64,000 nt of DNA from Sphingomonas naasensis (GTDB taxonomy: Bacteria > Pseudomonadota > Alphaproteobacteria > Sphingomonadales > Sphingomonadaceae), in contig NZ_SRXU01000001.1 of assembly GCF_004792695.1 (NCBI RefSeq), forward strand, positions 186,001 through 250,000, in the 5' to 3' direction. Positions 20,803-29,488 of this stretch are shown here, in pieces. Under the pieces are notes generated by a model. The model did not search any database, had not been told where the DNA came from, and was given only the letters and a program-made list of their open reading frames with translations. Each line of letters starts with the position of its first letter. Positions within the stretch are counted from its first letter, which is position 1. Position numbers and translations under genes: made by a program.

Positions 20803-21690
20803 TTACGCGTCGATCTGACGCTCGCCTTCTTCGGCCTGCTCGGGCGTCGTCGCGGCGGCGGGAGCTTCGAACTCCTCGGCGGTCACGACGGGCGCGTCGG
20901 CGGCAGGAGCCTCCTCAGCGACCGGAGCCGGTGCCGGGGCGGCGACCGCTTCCTCGATCGGCGGCTGCTCGGCGGCGCCGAAGTCATAGCCCTGGTTGCG
21001 CTGCTGCTCCTGGCCACCGCGGGTCGCAGCGATCGCCACGGCCTCGCAATAGAGGCGGATGGCGCGCGACGCGTCGTCATTGGCCGGAACCGGGAAGGCG
21101 ATGCCGTCCGGGCTCACGTTCGAATCGAGGATCGCGACGACCGGGATGCCGAGGGTGTTGGCTTCCTTGATCGCCAGCTCTTCCTTGTTGGCGTCGATCA
21201 CGAACATGATGTCCGGAACGCCGCCCATGTCGCGGATGCCGCCGAGCGAAAGCTCGAGCTTGTCCTTCTCGCGGGTGAGCTGGAGGACTTCCTTCTTGGT
21301 GAGGCCGTGCGTGTCGCCCGACAGCTGCTCCTCGAGCGCCTTGAGCCGCTTGATCGAGTTGCTGATGGTCTTCCAGTTGGTGAGCATGCCGCCCAGCCAA
21401 CGGTGGTTGACGAAGTGCTGATTCGCGCGGCGAGCGGCCTCGGCGATCGGCTCCTGCGCCTGGCGCTTGGTGCCGACGAACAGCACCTTGCCGCCGGCGG
21501 CGACGGTCGAGTTCACGAACTCGAGCGCGCGCGCGAAGAGCGGCACGGTCTGCGAGAGGTCGATGATGTGGACGCCGTTGCGGTCGCCGAAGATGTAGGG
21601 CTTCATCTTCGGGTTCCAGCGATGGGTCTGGTGACCGAAGTGCGCGCCCGATTCGAGCAGCTGCTGCATGGTGACGACAGGTGCCGCCAT
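20803..21690 (-). CDS. rpsB: 30S ribosomal protein uS2
   Basis: Small-subunit ribosomal protein. It has 295 residues from ATG 21690 ([20 protein letters not shown]) behind AAGGAG; the longer frame upstream lacks conservation and is rejected. The signature [20 protein letters not shown] is present. After the core (about residue 235) comes a 60-residue tail rich in Ala, Pro and Glu, an extension seen in alphaproteobacterial S2. First gene of the long minus-strand run. Confidence 0.97.
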   Translation of the reverse strand: MAAPVVTMQQLLESGAHFGHQTHRWNPKMKPYIFGDRNGVHIIDLSQTVPLFARALEFVNSTVAAGGKVLFVGTKRQAQEPIAEAARRANQHFVNHRWLGGMLTNWKTISNSIKRLKALEEQLSGDTHGLTKKEVLQLTREKDKLELSLGGIRDMGGVPDIMFVIDANKEELAIKEANTLGIPVVAILDSNVSPDGIAFPVPANDDASRAIRLYCEAVAIAATRGGQEQQRNQGYDFGAAEQPPIEEAVAAPAPAPVAEEAPAADAPVVTAEEFEAPAAATTPEQAEEGERQIDA

Positions 21691-21787
21691 AGGGATAACT
21701 CCTTCCGGTTGAGCCTCTGGGAAGCGAGTGACCAGGCAAGCGCCATGGCACCGGTTTATGATGCTTCCCATGCGGGTTGAGGCGGCG

Positions 21788-21816
21788 CGCTTAGCCGAAA
21801 GCGCGCGTCCCGGCAA
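21788..21816 (-). promoter_or_regulatory. Possible promoter of rpsB
   Basis: On the minus strand TTGCCG (21816-21811), a 17-base spacer and TAAGCG (21793-21788) resemble a sigma-70 promoter about 100 bases before rpsB. The -10 is poor, and this is one of several possibilities. Confidence 0.3.
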
Positions 21817-21819
21817 GTG

Positions 21820-21834
21820 GAACAAATTTCGAAC
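21820..21834. promoter_or_regulatory. Predicted LexA (SOS) operator
   Basis: GAACAAATTTCGAAC fits the alphaproteobacterial LexA operator GAAC-N7-GAAC exactly (GTTC-N7-GTTC on the other strand). It ends 6 bases before the -35 hexamer of the plus-strand promoter at 21841, and abuts the weak rpsB promoter on the other side. Like the recA and rmuC operators it has T before the second GTTC. The plus-strand membrane-protein gene at 21962 is the more likely target, since rpsB should be constitutive. Confidence 0.6.
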
Positions 21835-21840
21835 ACCGTA

Positions 21841-21869
21841 TTGACGACGGAACGTTAACGGAACATAAA
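21841..21869 (+). promoter_or_regulatory. Sigma-70 promoter for the small membrane protein
   Basis: TTGACG (21841-21846), an exact 17-base spacer and CATAAA (21864-21869) form a near-consensus promoter reading to the right. Transcription would start near 21876, leaving a leader of about 86 bases before ATG 21962. The LexA-type operator lies directly upstream. Confidence 0.6.
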
Positions 21870-21961
21870 GGGCTCAGAAACGGGGCATGGAACGCCTCGT
21901 CACGCCAAACGCTTGGAATTGCTCAATTCCGATACGGGGCGAATGGACGGACAGGAACCGG

Positions 21962-22186
21962 ATGATGACTGGATTCGCAATTGCCCTTCTGTTCGGCGCT
22001 GCCCTGATCGCCGCGGCGGCGACGCTCTATGCCAGCATCCGCCCGCAGCTGCCGCGCTTCGCCGTGCTGTTCCGCCTTGCCCCTGCCTCGGTGCTCCCGC
22101 CGCTGGCGCCGCGGCTGGGCCGGGTTACGGTGCGCTCGGTTCCGGCGCGACTGACGGCTCGTCAGCCGTTGCGCGCAGCCGCCTGA
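21962..22186 (+). CDS. Small single-pass membrane protein, candidate SOS-induced gene
   Basis: It has 74 residues and no family I recognise. Residues 5-25 (FAIALLFGAALIAAAATLYAS) form one transmembrane helix. The rest is basic and proline-rich, with about ten Arg, and would be cytoplasmic if the N-terminus faces out. Start ATG 21962 (MMTG) has AGGA about 7 bases upstream; an in-frame ATG at 21887 would leave almost no leader. The last 62 bases overlap the 3' end of pssA on the other strand. The promoter and LexA operator in front suggest DNA-damage induction. Small SOS-induced membrane proteins that block division (for example Caulobacter SidA) are a functional precedent only; I see no sequence similarity. 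Confidence 0.6.
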   Translation: MMTGFAIALLFGAALIAAAATLYASIRPQLPRFAVLFRLAPASVLPPLAPRLGRVTVRSVPARLTARQPLRAAA

Positions 22187-23000
22187 CCCGTCGATAGCTG
22201 CGAATGCTGAACGGGATCGTCGCCAGATAGGCGAGCGCGAGCAGCGCCAGCGTCGGCCACGGCGCCGAGACCAGCGCCGCGACGAACACCACCAGCACCG
22301 CGATCGCCTCGAAGCGCAGGCGCTGCTTGAGGCGCACCGTCGGCGTGAACGTGGCGACGCTCGAAATCATCAGCACCGCGATGAAGGCGGTCCACAGCGC
22401 AATGATCACCGGCGAACGCAGTAGCTGGTTGAGCGTCTCGACGAAGAACAGGGGCGTATAGGCGCTCACCGGCGGCTGCAGCAGCTCGTTGGTCCAGTTC
22501 CACAAGAAAAGCGGCGTCAGCGCGAGGATCGCCCCGGCCGGCGCGGGAACGCCGGTCAGGAAGCCCGCCGATTTGTGCGGCTGATGCTCGCGATCGATAT
22601 TGGCGTTGAACCGTGCCAGCCGCAGCGCGCAGAACAGGGCGAGCAGCAGCGCGATCATCCATCCGAAGCGGCCGAGCCCGTTGAGCGACCAGAGATAGAG
22701 AATCAGCGCCGGCGCGACGCCGAACGAGATCGCGTCGGAAAGGCTGTCGAGCTCGGCGCCGAATCGGCTCTCGGCGCGCACCAGCCTCGCGATCTTGCCG
22801 TCGAGCCCGTCGAACACCGCGGCGGCGAGCACCAGCAGCACCGCGCCTTGCCAATCCTGCAGTATCGCGAACCGCATCGCGGTGAGGCCCGAGCAAAGCG
22901 CGAGCGCAGTCACCGTGTTGGGCAGCACCGCGCGCAGCGGGATCCCGCCTTCGCGGCGCAGTGCGGTGAGCCTCCGCCTGCCCGCGCGGGGCGGCATCAT
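22125..23000 (-). CDS. pssA: CDP-diacylglycerol-serine O-phosphatidyltransferase
   Basis: Makes phosphatidylserine from CDP-diacylglycerol and serine in the inner membrane. It has 291 residues. The CDP-alcohol phosphotransferase signature is complete ([14 protein letters not shown], then [10 protein letters not shown]), followed by about seven hydrophobic segments and a basic tail. Its ATG overlaps the psd stop by 4 bases (ATGA), so the two steps to phosphatidylethanolamine are coupled. Confidence 0.95.
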   Translation of the reverse strand: MMPPRAGRRRLTALRREGGIPLRAVLPNTVTALALCSGLTAMRFAILQDWQGAVLLVLAAAVFDGLDGKIARLVRAESRFGAELDSLSDAISFGVAPALILYLWSLNGLGRFGWMIALLLALFCALRLARFNANIDREHQPHKSAGFLTGVPAPAGAILALTPLFLWNWTNELLQPPVSAYTPLFFVETLNQLLRSPVIIALWTAFIAVLMISSVATFTPTVRLKQRLRFEAIAVLVVFVAALVSAPWPTLALLALAYLATIPFSIRSYRRVRRLRATADEPSVAPEPSAP

Positions 23001-23725
23001 TGGGCGATGCCGGTCGCGCGCGGCGCACCCTTGCGCGCGAGGATCGTCTCGCCGGCGATCGCGCGCTGGCCGAGCGCGACTTCGACGCCGTAGCTCTCGG
23101 GAATGAACACGTCGACGCGGCTGCCGAAGCGAATCAGCCCGACGCGCTGCCCGCCGATCACCATGTCGCCCGCCTTGACGAAGCTGACGATCCGGCGCGC
23201 GATCAGCCCGGCGATCTGGGTGAAGCCGATCCGCAGGCCGTTCTTGTCCTCGACGATGATGTACTGGCGCTCATTCTCTTCGCTCGCCTTGTCGAAATCG
23301 GCGTTCATGAACTTGCCGGCGATGTAGATCACATGCCGCACCGTCCCGGTGATCGGCGTGCGATTGATGTGGACGTCGAACACGCTCATGAAAACCGAGA
23401 CGCGCAGCATCGGCTCGTCGCCCAGCGCGTGCGGGCCGGTGAGCTCGGGCGGCAGCGTGACGGGCTCGATCATCGTGATCAGACCGTCGGCCGGCGAGAC
23501 GATCAGCCCCTCGCCCTGCGGCGTGACGCGGACCGGGTCGCGGAAAAAGGCAGCCACGCCGAGCGTCAGGAAGACCAGCGGCCAAGTGATGAAATCCCAG
23601 ACGAACAGGCTGACAAAGGCGATCGCGCCGGCGATCAGCACATATTTGCGGCCTTCGGGATGAATGTCGGGAAAGCGCCACTTCACGGTGGAAGTACCAA
23701 CGGAGGGCTTGTCGAGCGATGCCAT
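22997..23725 (-). CDS. psd: Phosphatidylserine decarboxylase proenzyme
   Basis: Pyruvoyl enzyme that turns phosphatidylserine into phosphatidylethanolamine. It has 242 residues, the short alphaproteobacterial type. The membrane anchor is at residues 27-60 ([19 protein letters not shown]). Core motifs are SPADGLI and [14 protein letters not shown]. The self-cleavage site is the Gly-Ser of RFGSRVDVF near residue 205, whose Ser becomes the pyruvoyl group. It stands upstream of pssA and downstream of an exported Cys-rich protein gene. Confidence 0.95.
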   Translation of the reverse strand: MASLDKPSVGTSTVKWRFPDIHPEGRKYVLIAGAIAFVSLFVWDFITWPLVFLTLGVAAFFRDPVRVTPQGEGLIVSPADGLITMIEPVTLPPELTGPHALGDEPMLRVSVFMSVFDVHINRTPITGTVRHVIYIAGKFMNADFDKASEENERQYIIVEDKNGLRIGFTQIAGLIARRIVSFVKAGDMVIGGQRVGLIRFGSRVDVFIPESYGVEVALGQRAIAGETILARKGAPRATGIAQ

Positions 23726-23787
23726 GCGGCGCGGTGTAGCGGCACATGGTCGCGTTTCCTAGACGGCGGCGCGAGTTTCCGCGCTGC

Positions 23788-24201
23788 TCATTCCTGCCAC
23801 GCGTCGGTGACCGCCGGGATGCAATAGCGGCTCAGGCCCGCGCCGATACCTCTGGGAACGACGATGTCCTTCGAAATCCCGCCGATGCGATCGCAGTCGG
23901 GCCCCGCAGCCACATTGTAACGCACGATTCGCTTGGTGTATTCGGGGCAGAGGTCCGAGCAGGTGTAGCTGATCACCACCGGCACCCCGCGCAGCATGCC
24001 GAGCGTCCGCGGCCATTTGGGCCAGCGCCCGCCGGCCTTTGGGTCGAACGGCGCTTTCACGAAGGCGAGCACCGCCGCGTCGTCGATCGGCGGGAACACG
24101 TCCTCGCTGCTCAGCATCTCGGGCCGGGCGATATCGGGCTCGCGCTGCAAAGACGCAGAGGAAACGGACAATCCAAGCAGCGCCGTCAGCATAACAATCA
24201 T
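23788..24201 (-). CDS. Exported protein with a SCO-like CxxxCP motif
   Basis: It has 137 residues from ATG 24201, chosen because GGAGG lies 8 bases upstream and a signal peptide then follows (MIVMLTALLGLSVSSASLQ). Residues 74-91 read PVVISYTCSDLCPEYTKR. The C81-x3-C85-P arrangement after a hydrophobic strand recalls the CxxxCP copper/thiol site of SCO1/SenC thioredoxin-fold proteins, but the protein is short and the rest of that fold is not obvious. C103 and C127 could make a disulfide. It lies just upstream of psd on the same strand. The function is open; a periplasmic redox or metal role is an inference. Confidence 0.6.
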   Translation of the reverse strand: MIVMLTALLGLSVSSASLQREPDIARPEMLSSEDVFPPIDDAAVLAFVKAPFDPKAGGRWPKWPRTLGMLRGVPVVISYTCSDLCPEYTKRIVRYNVAAGPDCDRIGGISKDIVVPRGIGAGLSRYCIPAVTDAWQE

Positions 24202-24475
24202 CGAAAGCCTCCCTCCATCGACTTTCGCCAAGCCTGCCGCGCAACGCCTTCACCGCCGATGAACGAAAAGTCGGCAGCCCGACCGCCTCATCCCGGCAAA
24301 CCCCTGTTATCGCATACCGGCTTTGCGCGGCGGGGATGGTGGTGTATCTGCGCGCCACACTGTTCGAGTTCGATGGCGGTTGTCCCCGATAAAAGCGACC
24401 GCCCCGCTTGAATGTTTGTTCGTTTTCGCGAAAGCGCGTGCGCCCCGGTTGCCACGAAAGCTGCAAAGGACCTCA

Positions 24476-25096
24476 ATGCCCGCATCGACCGCCTCCGCAA
24501 AGAGCCGCCGCGCGAGTCGCCGCGCCGCCGGAGTGTCCTCGCCCTGGGTGATGTTCCTCAAGGGCTTCTTCAAGCATCCGGTGATGGTCGGCGCGGTCGC
24601 TTCCTCGTCGCAGCGGCTCGTGCGTCACATGCTGGCGCCGGTCGATTGGGACAATTGCAAGCTGTTCGTCGAATATGGTCCCGGGGTGGGCACCTTCACG
24701 CGCCCGATCCTCGAGCGGCTCAAGCCCGACGCCAAGCTGATCGTGATCGACACCAACCCCGATTTCATCCGCTATCTCAAGCACACGATCGACGATCCGC
24801 GCTTCATCGCGATCAACGATTCGGCTGCCGAGATCAAACGGATCGTCACCGATCACGGCTTCGAGCATGCCGATTACATCGCGTCGGGCCTGCCCTTCTC
24901 GACGCTGCCCACCGGTGTGGGTGACGCGATCGCGCATGCCACCCACGACATCCTGCGCAAGGACGGCGCGTTCCTCGTCTATCAATACAACCCCAAGGTG
25001 CGGAACTTCCTGACCCCCTATTGGGAGCATATCGACCATGCGGTCGAACTGTGGAACCTGCCCCCGGCGCAGCTCTGGTGGGCGTGGAAGAAGTGA
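24476..25096 (+). CDS. PmtA-like SAM-dependent phospholipid N-methyltransferase
   Basis: It has 206 residues from ATG 24476 behind AAAGGA. After a basic N-terminus come FLKGFFKHPVMVGAVASSS and the SAM-binding motif VEYGPGVGTFTRPIL, then KLIVIDTNPDFIRYL. This layout is that of the Rhodobacter-type PmtA family, which methylates phosphatidylethanolamine toward phosphatidylcholine; the fold is also close to rRNA dimethyladenosine transferases. The adjacent psd and pssA genes produce its presumed substrate, which supports the lipid assignment. The upstream 270 bases hold only promoters at most. Confidence 0.75.
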   Translation: MPASTASAKSRRASRRAAGVSSPWVMFLKGFFKHPVMVGAVASSSQRLVRHMLAPVDWDNCKLFVEYGPGVGTFTRPILERLKPDAKLIVIDTNPDFIRYLKHTIDDPRFIAINDSAAEIKRIVTDHGFEHADYIASGLPFSTLPTGVGDAIAHATHDILRKDGAFLVYQYNPKVRNFLTPYWEHIDHAVELWNLPPAQLWWAWKK

Positions 25097-25172
25097 GCGC
25101 CGCCAAGGGCGCTTGATCCCCCCTCGCCTACCTCCTAGACGCTCGCCCAAACCCTAAAAAGGAAGCGAGCAC

Positions 25173-26393
25173 ATGGCGAAGATCAAGGTTGCAACGCCGG
25201 TCGTGGAGATCGACGGCGACGAGATGACGCGGATCATCTGGCAGTGGATCCGCGAGCGCCTGATCCTCCCCTATCTCGACATCGACCTCAAATATTACGA
25301 TCTCGGCGTCGAGAAGCGCGACGAGACCGACGACCAGATCACGATCGATTCTGCCAACGCGATCAAGCAGTACGGCGTCGGCGTGAAGTGCGCGACGATC
25401 ACCCCCGACGAGGCGCGCGTCGAGGAATTCGACCTCAAGAAGATGTGGAAATCGCCCAACGGAACGATCCGCAACATCCTCGGCGGCGTGATCTTCCGCG
25501 AGCCGATCGTCATCTCGAACGTGCCGCGCCTGATTCCGGGGTGGACCAAGCCGATCGTCGTCGGCCGCCACGCGTTCGGTGACCAGTACAAGGCGACCGA
25601 TTTCAAGGTGCCCGGCAAGGGCAAGCTGACCATGAAGTGGGAAGGCGAGAACGGCGACGTCATCGAGCACGACGTGTTCGATTTCCCGGCGGCCGGTGTC
25701 GCGATGGGCATGTACAATCTCGACGAGTCGATCACCGACTTCGCCCGCGCCAGCATGAATTACGCGCTCGGCCGCGGCTGGCCGCTCTATCTCTCGACCA
25801 AGAACACCATCCTCAAGGGCTATGACGGCCGCTTCAAGGACATCTTCGCCGAGGTGTTCGAGACCGAGTTCAAGGACCAGTTCCAGGCCGCCGGCATCGT
25901 CTACGAGCACCGCCTGATCGACGACATGGTCGCCTCGGCGCTCAAGTGGCACGGCGAGTTCGTCTGGGCCTGCAAGAATTATGACGGCGACGTCCAGTCG
26001 GACCAGGTCGCGCAGGGCTTCGGCTCGCTGGGCCTGATGACTTCGGTCCTGATGTCGCCCGACGGCAAGACGATCGAGGCCGAGGCGGCGCACGGCACCG
26101 TCACCCGCCATTATCGCCAGCACCAGCAGGGCAAGGCGACCTCGACCAACCCGATCGCGTCGATCTTCGCCTGGACCGGCGGTCTCAAATATCGCGGCAA
26201 GTTCGACGGCACGCCCGACGTGACGCGCTTCGCCGAGACGCTCGAGCGCGTCTGCATCGAGACCGTCGAGAGCGGCAAGATGACCAAGGACCTCGCGCTG
26301 CTGATCGGGCCCGATCAGGCATGGATGACCACCGAGCAGTTCTTCGAGGCGATCCGCGAGAATCTCGAGACTGCGATGGGCAGCTGGCAGTAA
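25173..26393 (+). CDS. icd: NADP-dependent isocitrate dehydrogenase (homodimeric, eukaryote-like type)
   Basis: Oxidatively decarboxylates isocitrate to 2-oxoglutarate in the TCA cycle. It has 406 residues from ATG 25173 with AAGGAAG upstream. It belongs to the subfamily II seen in alphaproteobacteria and mitochondria: N-terminal [20 protein letters not shown], substrate site [12 protein letters not shown], metal ligands in [12 protein letters not shown] and [19 protein letters not shown], and NADP site [12 protein letters not shown]. It is closed by a strong terminator and is probably monocistronic. Confidence 0.97.
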   Translation: MAKIKVATPVVEIDGDEMTRIIWQWIRERLILPYLDIDLKYYDLGVEKRDETDDQITIDSANAIKQYGVGVKCATITPDEARVEEFDLKKMWKSPNGTIRNILGGVIFREPIVISNVPRLIPGWTKPIVVGRHAFGDQYKATDFKVPGKGKLTMKWEGENGDVIEHDVFDFPAAGVAMGMYNLDESITDFARASMNYALGRGWPLYLSTKNTILKGYDGRFKDIFAEVFETEFKDQFQAAGIVYEHRLIDDMVASALKWHGEFVWACKNYDGDVQSDQVAQGFGSLGLMTSVLMSPDGKTIEAEAAHGTVTRHYRQHQQGKATSTNPIASIFAWTGGLKYRGKFDGTPDVTRFAETLERVCIETVESGKMTKDLALLIGPDQAWMTTEQFFEAIRENLETAMGSWQ

Positions 26394-26404
26394 GAAACGG
26401 GATT

Positions 26405-26432
26405 GGGGGAGACGGCAACGTCTCCCCCTTTT
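26405..26432 (+). terminator. Rho-independent terminator of icd
   Basis: GGGGGAGACG (26405-26414) and CGTCTCCCCC (26419-26428) form a perfect 10-bp stem closed by a GCAA tetraloop (GNRA type) and followed by TTTT (26429-26432). It begins about 12 bases after the icd stop. Confidence 0.92.
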
Positions 26433-26598
26433 CATTCGGGCAACCGCAACGCCTGTTCTAGAAGGTCCAGAAGCGCGTGAAACGGCGGGCGCGTCAGCGT
26501 TCCAACGCGGAAAATTCCGCCGTCTCGCCTTGCATTGCAGCACCCGCCGTGCTGCCTAACGGCATGACCCGCATTCCAGCATCGCCCGTCGCCACTCC

Positions 26599-28371
26599 GT
26601 GCTGAGCCTAACCAACACCGGATTCAGCGATACCCTCGTGATCCTCGGCGCGGCGGGGCTGGTGATCCCCGCCTTCGCCCGCTTCCGGATCAGCCCCGTC
26701 ATCGGGTTCATCCTCGTCGGCGCGCTCGTCGGGCCGGCCGGGCTCGGGACGCTCGTCCGCGAGAACCCGTGGCTCTATTATTTCACCATCTCCGACGCGC
26801 ATTCGATCGAGCCCTTCGCCGAGATAGGCATTATCCTGCTGCTCTTCTCGATCGGGCTCGAGCTGTCGTTCAAGCGGCTCTGGGCGATGCGCGCGCTCGT
26901 CTTCGGGGTCGGCGCGGCCGAGCTGGTCGGCGCCGGGCTGATCCTCGCCGCGGCGCTCTACCTCACCGGGCTCAGCACCGGCGGCGCGATCGGGCTCGGC
27001 CTCGCGCTCGCGCTATCCTCCACTGCTTTGGTGATCCCGATCGCCGGCACCACCAGCGCCGTCGGTCGCGCCGCCTTCGCGATGCTGCTGTTCGAGGATC
27101 TCGCGCTCGTCCCGATCATATTCCTGCTCGGCGCGCTGGCGCCGGTGCCCGGTGTGGTCGGCGCGACCGGCCTGCTCATCACGCTGGGCATGGGCATCGT
27201 CACCGTCGCGGCGCTGTTCGTCGGCGGCCGTCTGCTGCTTCCACGGATGTTCGCGCAGGCCGCGCGCACCAAGAGCCCCGAGCTGTTCCTCGCCGCCAGC
27301 CTGCTCGTCGTCATCGCAGCCAGCCTCGCGACCACCGCGGCAGGCCTGTCGCCGATCGTCGGCGCGCTGATCGCGGGGCTGCTGATCGCCGAGACCGAAT
27401 ATCATGGCGAGGTCGAGGCGATCACCGCACCCTTCAAGGGTCTCGCACTCGGCGTGTTCCTGATCACCGTCGGGATGCGGCTCGATCTCGGCTTCGTCCT
27501 CGCCAATTGGGCGCCGCTGCTCGGCGCGACGATCATGGTGATGGTGGTCAAGGTCGCGGTCACCACCGGCCTGCTCAAGCTCTCGGGCGCGCGCACCGGC
27601 ACCGCCGCCGAGACCGGCGTGTTGATGGCCAGCCCTTCGGAGACCACATTGATCGTCCTCGGCGTCGCCGGCGCGGCGGGGCTGATCTCGGGAGGCACCG
27701 CGGCGTTTTGGACGACGGTGACGGCGATCGGCCTCACCGCCACCCCGGTGCTGGCCAAGGCCGGCCAACTCGTTTCGCGGCTGATCGAGCAGCAGGAAAA
27801 GGATGGCGAGCAGCCGGTGCCCGACATCGCCAGTCCTGGGACGGTGGTGATCGGCTTCGGCCGCGTCGGCCGCACCGTCGCCGACATGCTGCGCCGGCAC
27901 GATCTTCCCTATCTCGGCGTCGACGCCGACATCGACAACGTCAACGCCGCGCGCAAGGACGGCTATACCGTGCTGTTCGGCGACGTGACGCGCAGCGAGC
28001 TGGTCGATCAGCTCCAGCTCGGCCATGCCAAGGCGCTCGTGCTGACGATGGACGATCCCGTCCTGACCGTCCGGCTCACCAAGCGCGTGCGCGGCTGGGT
28101 GCCCGAGCTGCCGATCATCGCCCGCGCCCGCGATGCCGACCACGCCGCCGAGCTCTACAAGGCAGGGGCGACCGACGCGGTGCCCGAGACGCTGGAAAGC
28201 TCGCTGCAGCTCTCCGAGGCGGTGCTCGTCGATGTCGGCATCGCGGTCGGCCCGGTGATCGCGTCGATCCACGAGAAGCGCGACGAGATGCGGATGGCGA
28301 TCAAGGCGGCTTCCGATCTCGATCGCGAGCCGCGGCTACGCCGGGCACGCAAGGCCGACATCGTCGAATAG
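26599..28371 (+). CDS. CPA2-family cation:proton antiporter with RCK domain (KefB/KefC-like)
   Basis: Potassium or sodium to proton exchange in the inner membrane. It has 590 residues from GTG 26599; no clear ribosome site is visible. Residues 1-390 are about twelve membrane helices of the Na+/H+ exchanger fold, with LLLFSIGLELSFKRLW and the ion-site-like MLLFEDLALVPIIFLL. After a short linker an RCK/TrkA-N domain starts near residue 413 (TVVIGFGRVGRTVADML, GDVTRSELVDQLQLGHAKAL), which would sense NAD(H) or ligands. No glutathione-linked partner gene (kefF/kefG) is adjacent, so the substrate is not fixed. Confidence 0.9.
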   Translation: MLSLTNTGFSDTLVILGAAGLVIPAFARFRISPVIGFILVGALVGPAGLGTLVRENPWLYYFTISDAHSIEPFAEIGIILLLFSIGLELSFKRLWAMRALVFGVGAAELVGAGLILAAALYLTGLSTGGAIGLGLALALSSTALVIPIAGTTSAVGRAAFAMLLFEDLALVPIIFLLGALAPVPGVVGATGLLITLGMGIVTVAALFVGGRLLLPRMFAQAARTKSPELFLAASLLVVIAASLATTAAGLSPIVGALIAGLLIAETEYHGEVEAITAPFKGLALGVFLITVGMRLDLGFVLANWAPLLGATIMVMVVKVAVTTGLLKLSGARTGTAAETGVLMASPSETTLIVLGVAGAAGLISGGTAAFWTTVTAIGLTATPVLAKAGQLVSRLIEQQEKDGEQPVPDIASPGTVVIGFGRVGRTVADMLRRHDLPYLGVDADIDNVNAARKDGYTVLFGDVTRSELVDQLQLGHAKALVLTMDDPVLTVRLTKRVRGWVPELPIIARARDADHAAELYKAGATDAVPETLESSLQLSEAVLVDVGIAVGPVIASIHEKRDEMRMAIKAASDLDREPRLRRARKADIVE

Positions 28372-28441
28372 CCGCGAATTCGCCTTGCCGGGGCCGTGCT
28401 TGCCTCGCATGCTCGGCCGATACCCGGGTGGAGTCCTCGCG

Positions 28442-28954
28442 ATGATCGAAGCACTTTTCCTCCTTCTCGCCGGTGCGCCGCAGGCGGCCGCCGATCCGCT
28501 GGCGCCTGCGCGCGCGGGCAAAGTCCAGTGCGCCAATCCCAATGTCGAGAAGAAGACCTGCATGGGGCTAACCAGCTACAAGCTGAACCCGGACGGCAGC
28601 TTCGAGACCAGCACGACGCTGCTGATCGCGCCGCAGCCGCCGATCACGATGGACGTGAAATCGTCCGGCAAGCGAGTCGGCGATCAGCTCTGCGCGCCGA
28701 TCCGCAAGGAAGATTTCGAGGCGGCGACCTTCAAGATCGACGGAACCCCGCTCGATGCTGCGACCGCGACCTCGATCCGCGGCCAGATCCTCGGCTCGCT
28801 CGCGCCGATGATCGGCAAGATGGGGTGCTCGCGCGAAACGCCCGACGGCGCGGTGCTCAAGGCCGAGGTGACGCTCGACGGCGTCGCCCGCCCCGAATTG
28901 ACCCAGCGCGTGCTGTGGGTGATGCCCGAAGACGGCTTCAAGCTCGGACTATAG
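28442..28954 (+). CDS. Secreted protein of unknown function, first of a tandem pair
   Basis: It has 170 residues from ATG 28442. The signal peptide is short (MIEALFLLLAGAPQAAAD). The mature part carries four Cys (CANPNVEKKTC, then QLCAPIRKEDF and KMGCSRETPDG) that could form two disulfides. It ends TQRVLWVMPEDGFKLGL. It shares length, Cys spacing and end motif with the next gene, so the two are tandem paralogues. I do not recognise the family. Confidence 0.7.
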   Translation: MIEALFLLLAGAPQAAADPLAPARAGKVQCANPNVEKKTCMGLTSYKLNPDGSFETSTTLLIAPQPPITMDVKSSGKRVGDQLCAPIRKEDFEAATFKIDGTPLDAATATSIRGQILGSLAPMIGKMGCSRETPDGAVLKAEVTLDGVARPELTQRVLWVMPEDGFKLGL

Positions 28955-28969
28955 GTTCAGGAGGTACTC

Positions 28970-29482
28970 TTGCTGCTCGCCCTGCTGCTCTCGCTGGCCG
29001 GCCAGGCCGATCCGGAAGTCGATCCGCTCGTCCATGCCCGCGAGGGCCGGATGCAGTGCATCGCGCCCGACAGCACGCGTCGCACTTGCCGAACGCTGGT
29101 CCGCTACACGTTGCAGGGCGAACGCGGGTTCGACGCCGTGGTCACTGGCCTCGTCAGCACCGAGCCGGTCGCGATCCTCGAATATCGCACCAGCGGCACG
29201 ATAGAGGATGGCGCGATCTGCTCGGTGGTCCGTCCGATCGACTTGCGCGACGGCAAGCTCAGCAAGGACGGCGCGCCACTCTCGCCGGCGATCGAGGCGC
29301 AGGTCCGCGCGCGCCTGATGAGCGCGGTGCAGCCGTTGGCCGGGCATCGCCGCTGCTATCGCCAGCAGTTCGACGGCACCGAATATCAGAGCCACGTCAC
29401 GATCGACGGCCTGTTGCGCACCGAGATGACCCAGCGCTCGCTGTGGGTGCGGCCCGACGACGGCTACGCCGTCGCGCCCTGA
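28970..29482 (+). CDS. Secreted protein of unknown function, second of a tandem pair
   Basis: It has 170 residues from TTG 28970, which has an excellent AGGAGG 5 bases upstream, so the non-ATG start is convincing. The signal peptide is MLLALLLSLAGQAD. It matches its upstream neighbour: DPLVHAREGRMQC against DPLAPARAGKVQC, then a second Cys 10 residues on, Cys in AICSVVRPIDL and HRRCYRQQF, and the ending TQRSLWVRPDDGYAVAP. The gap between the two genes is 15 bases. It converges with alaS, only 6 bases away. Confidence 0.7.
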   Translation: MLLALLLSLAGQADPEVDPLVHAREGRMQCIAPDSTRRTCRTLVRYTLQGERGFDAVVTGLVSTEPVAILEYRTSGTIEDGAICSVVRPIDLRDGKLSKDGAPLSPAIEAQVRARLMSAVQPLAGHRRCYRQQFDGTEYQSHVTIDGLLRTEMTQRSLWVRPDDGYAVAP

Positions 29483-29488
29483 GGCGCG

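Noticed and set aside
21691..21825. Extended N-terminus for rpsB
   Set aside because: The conserved S2 start is at 21690 with AAGGAG in front; the extension covers the leader and promoter region.
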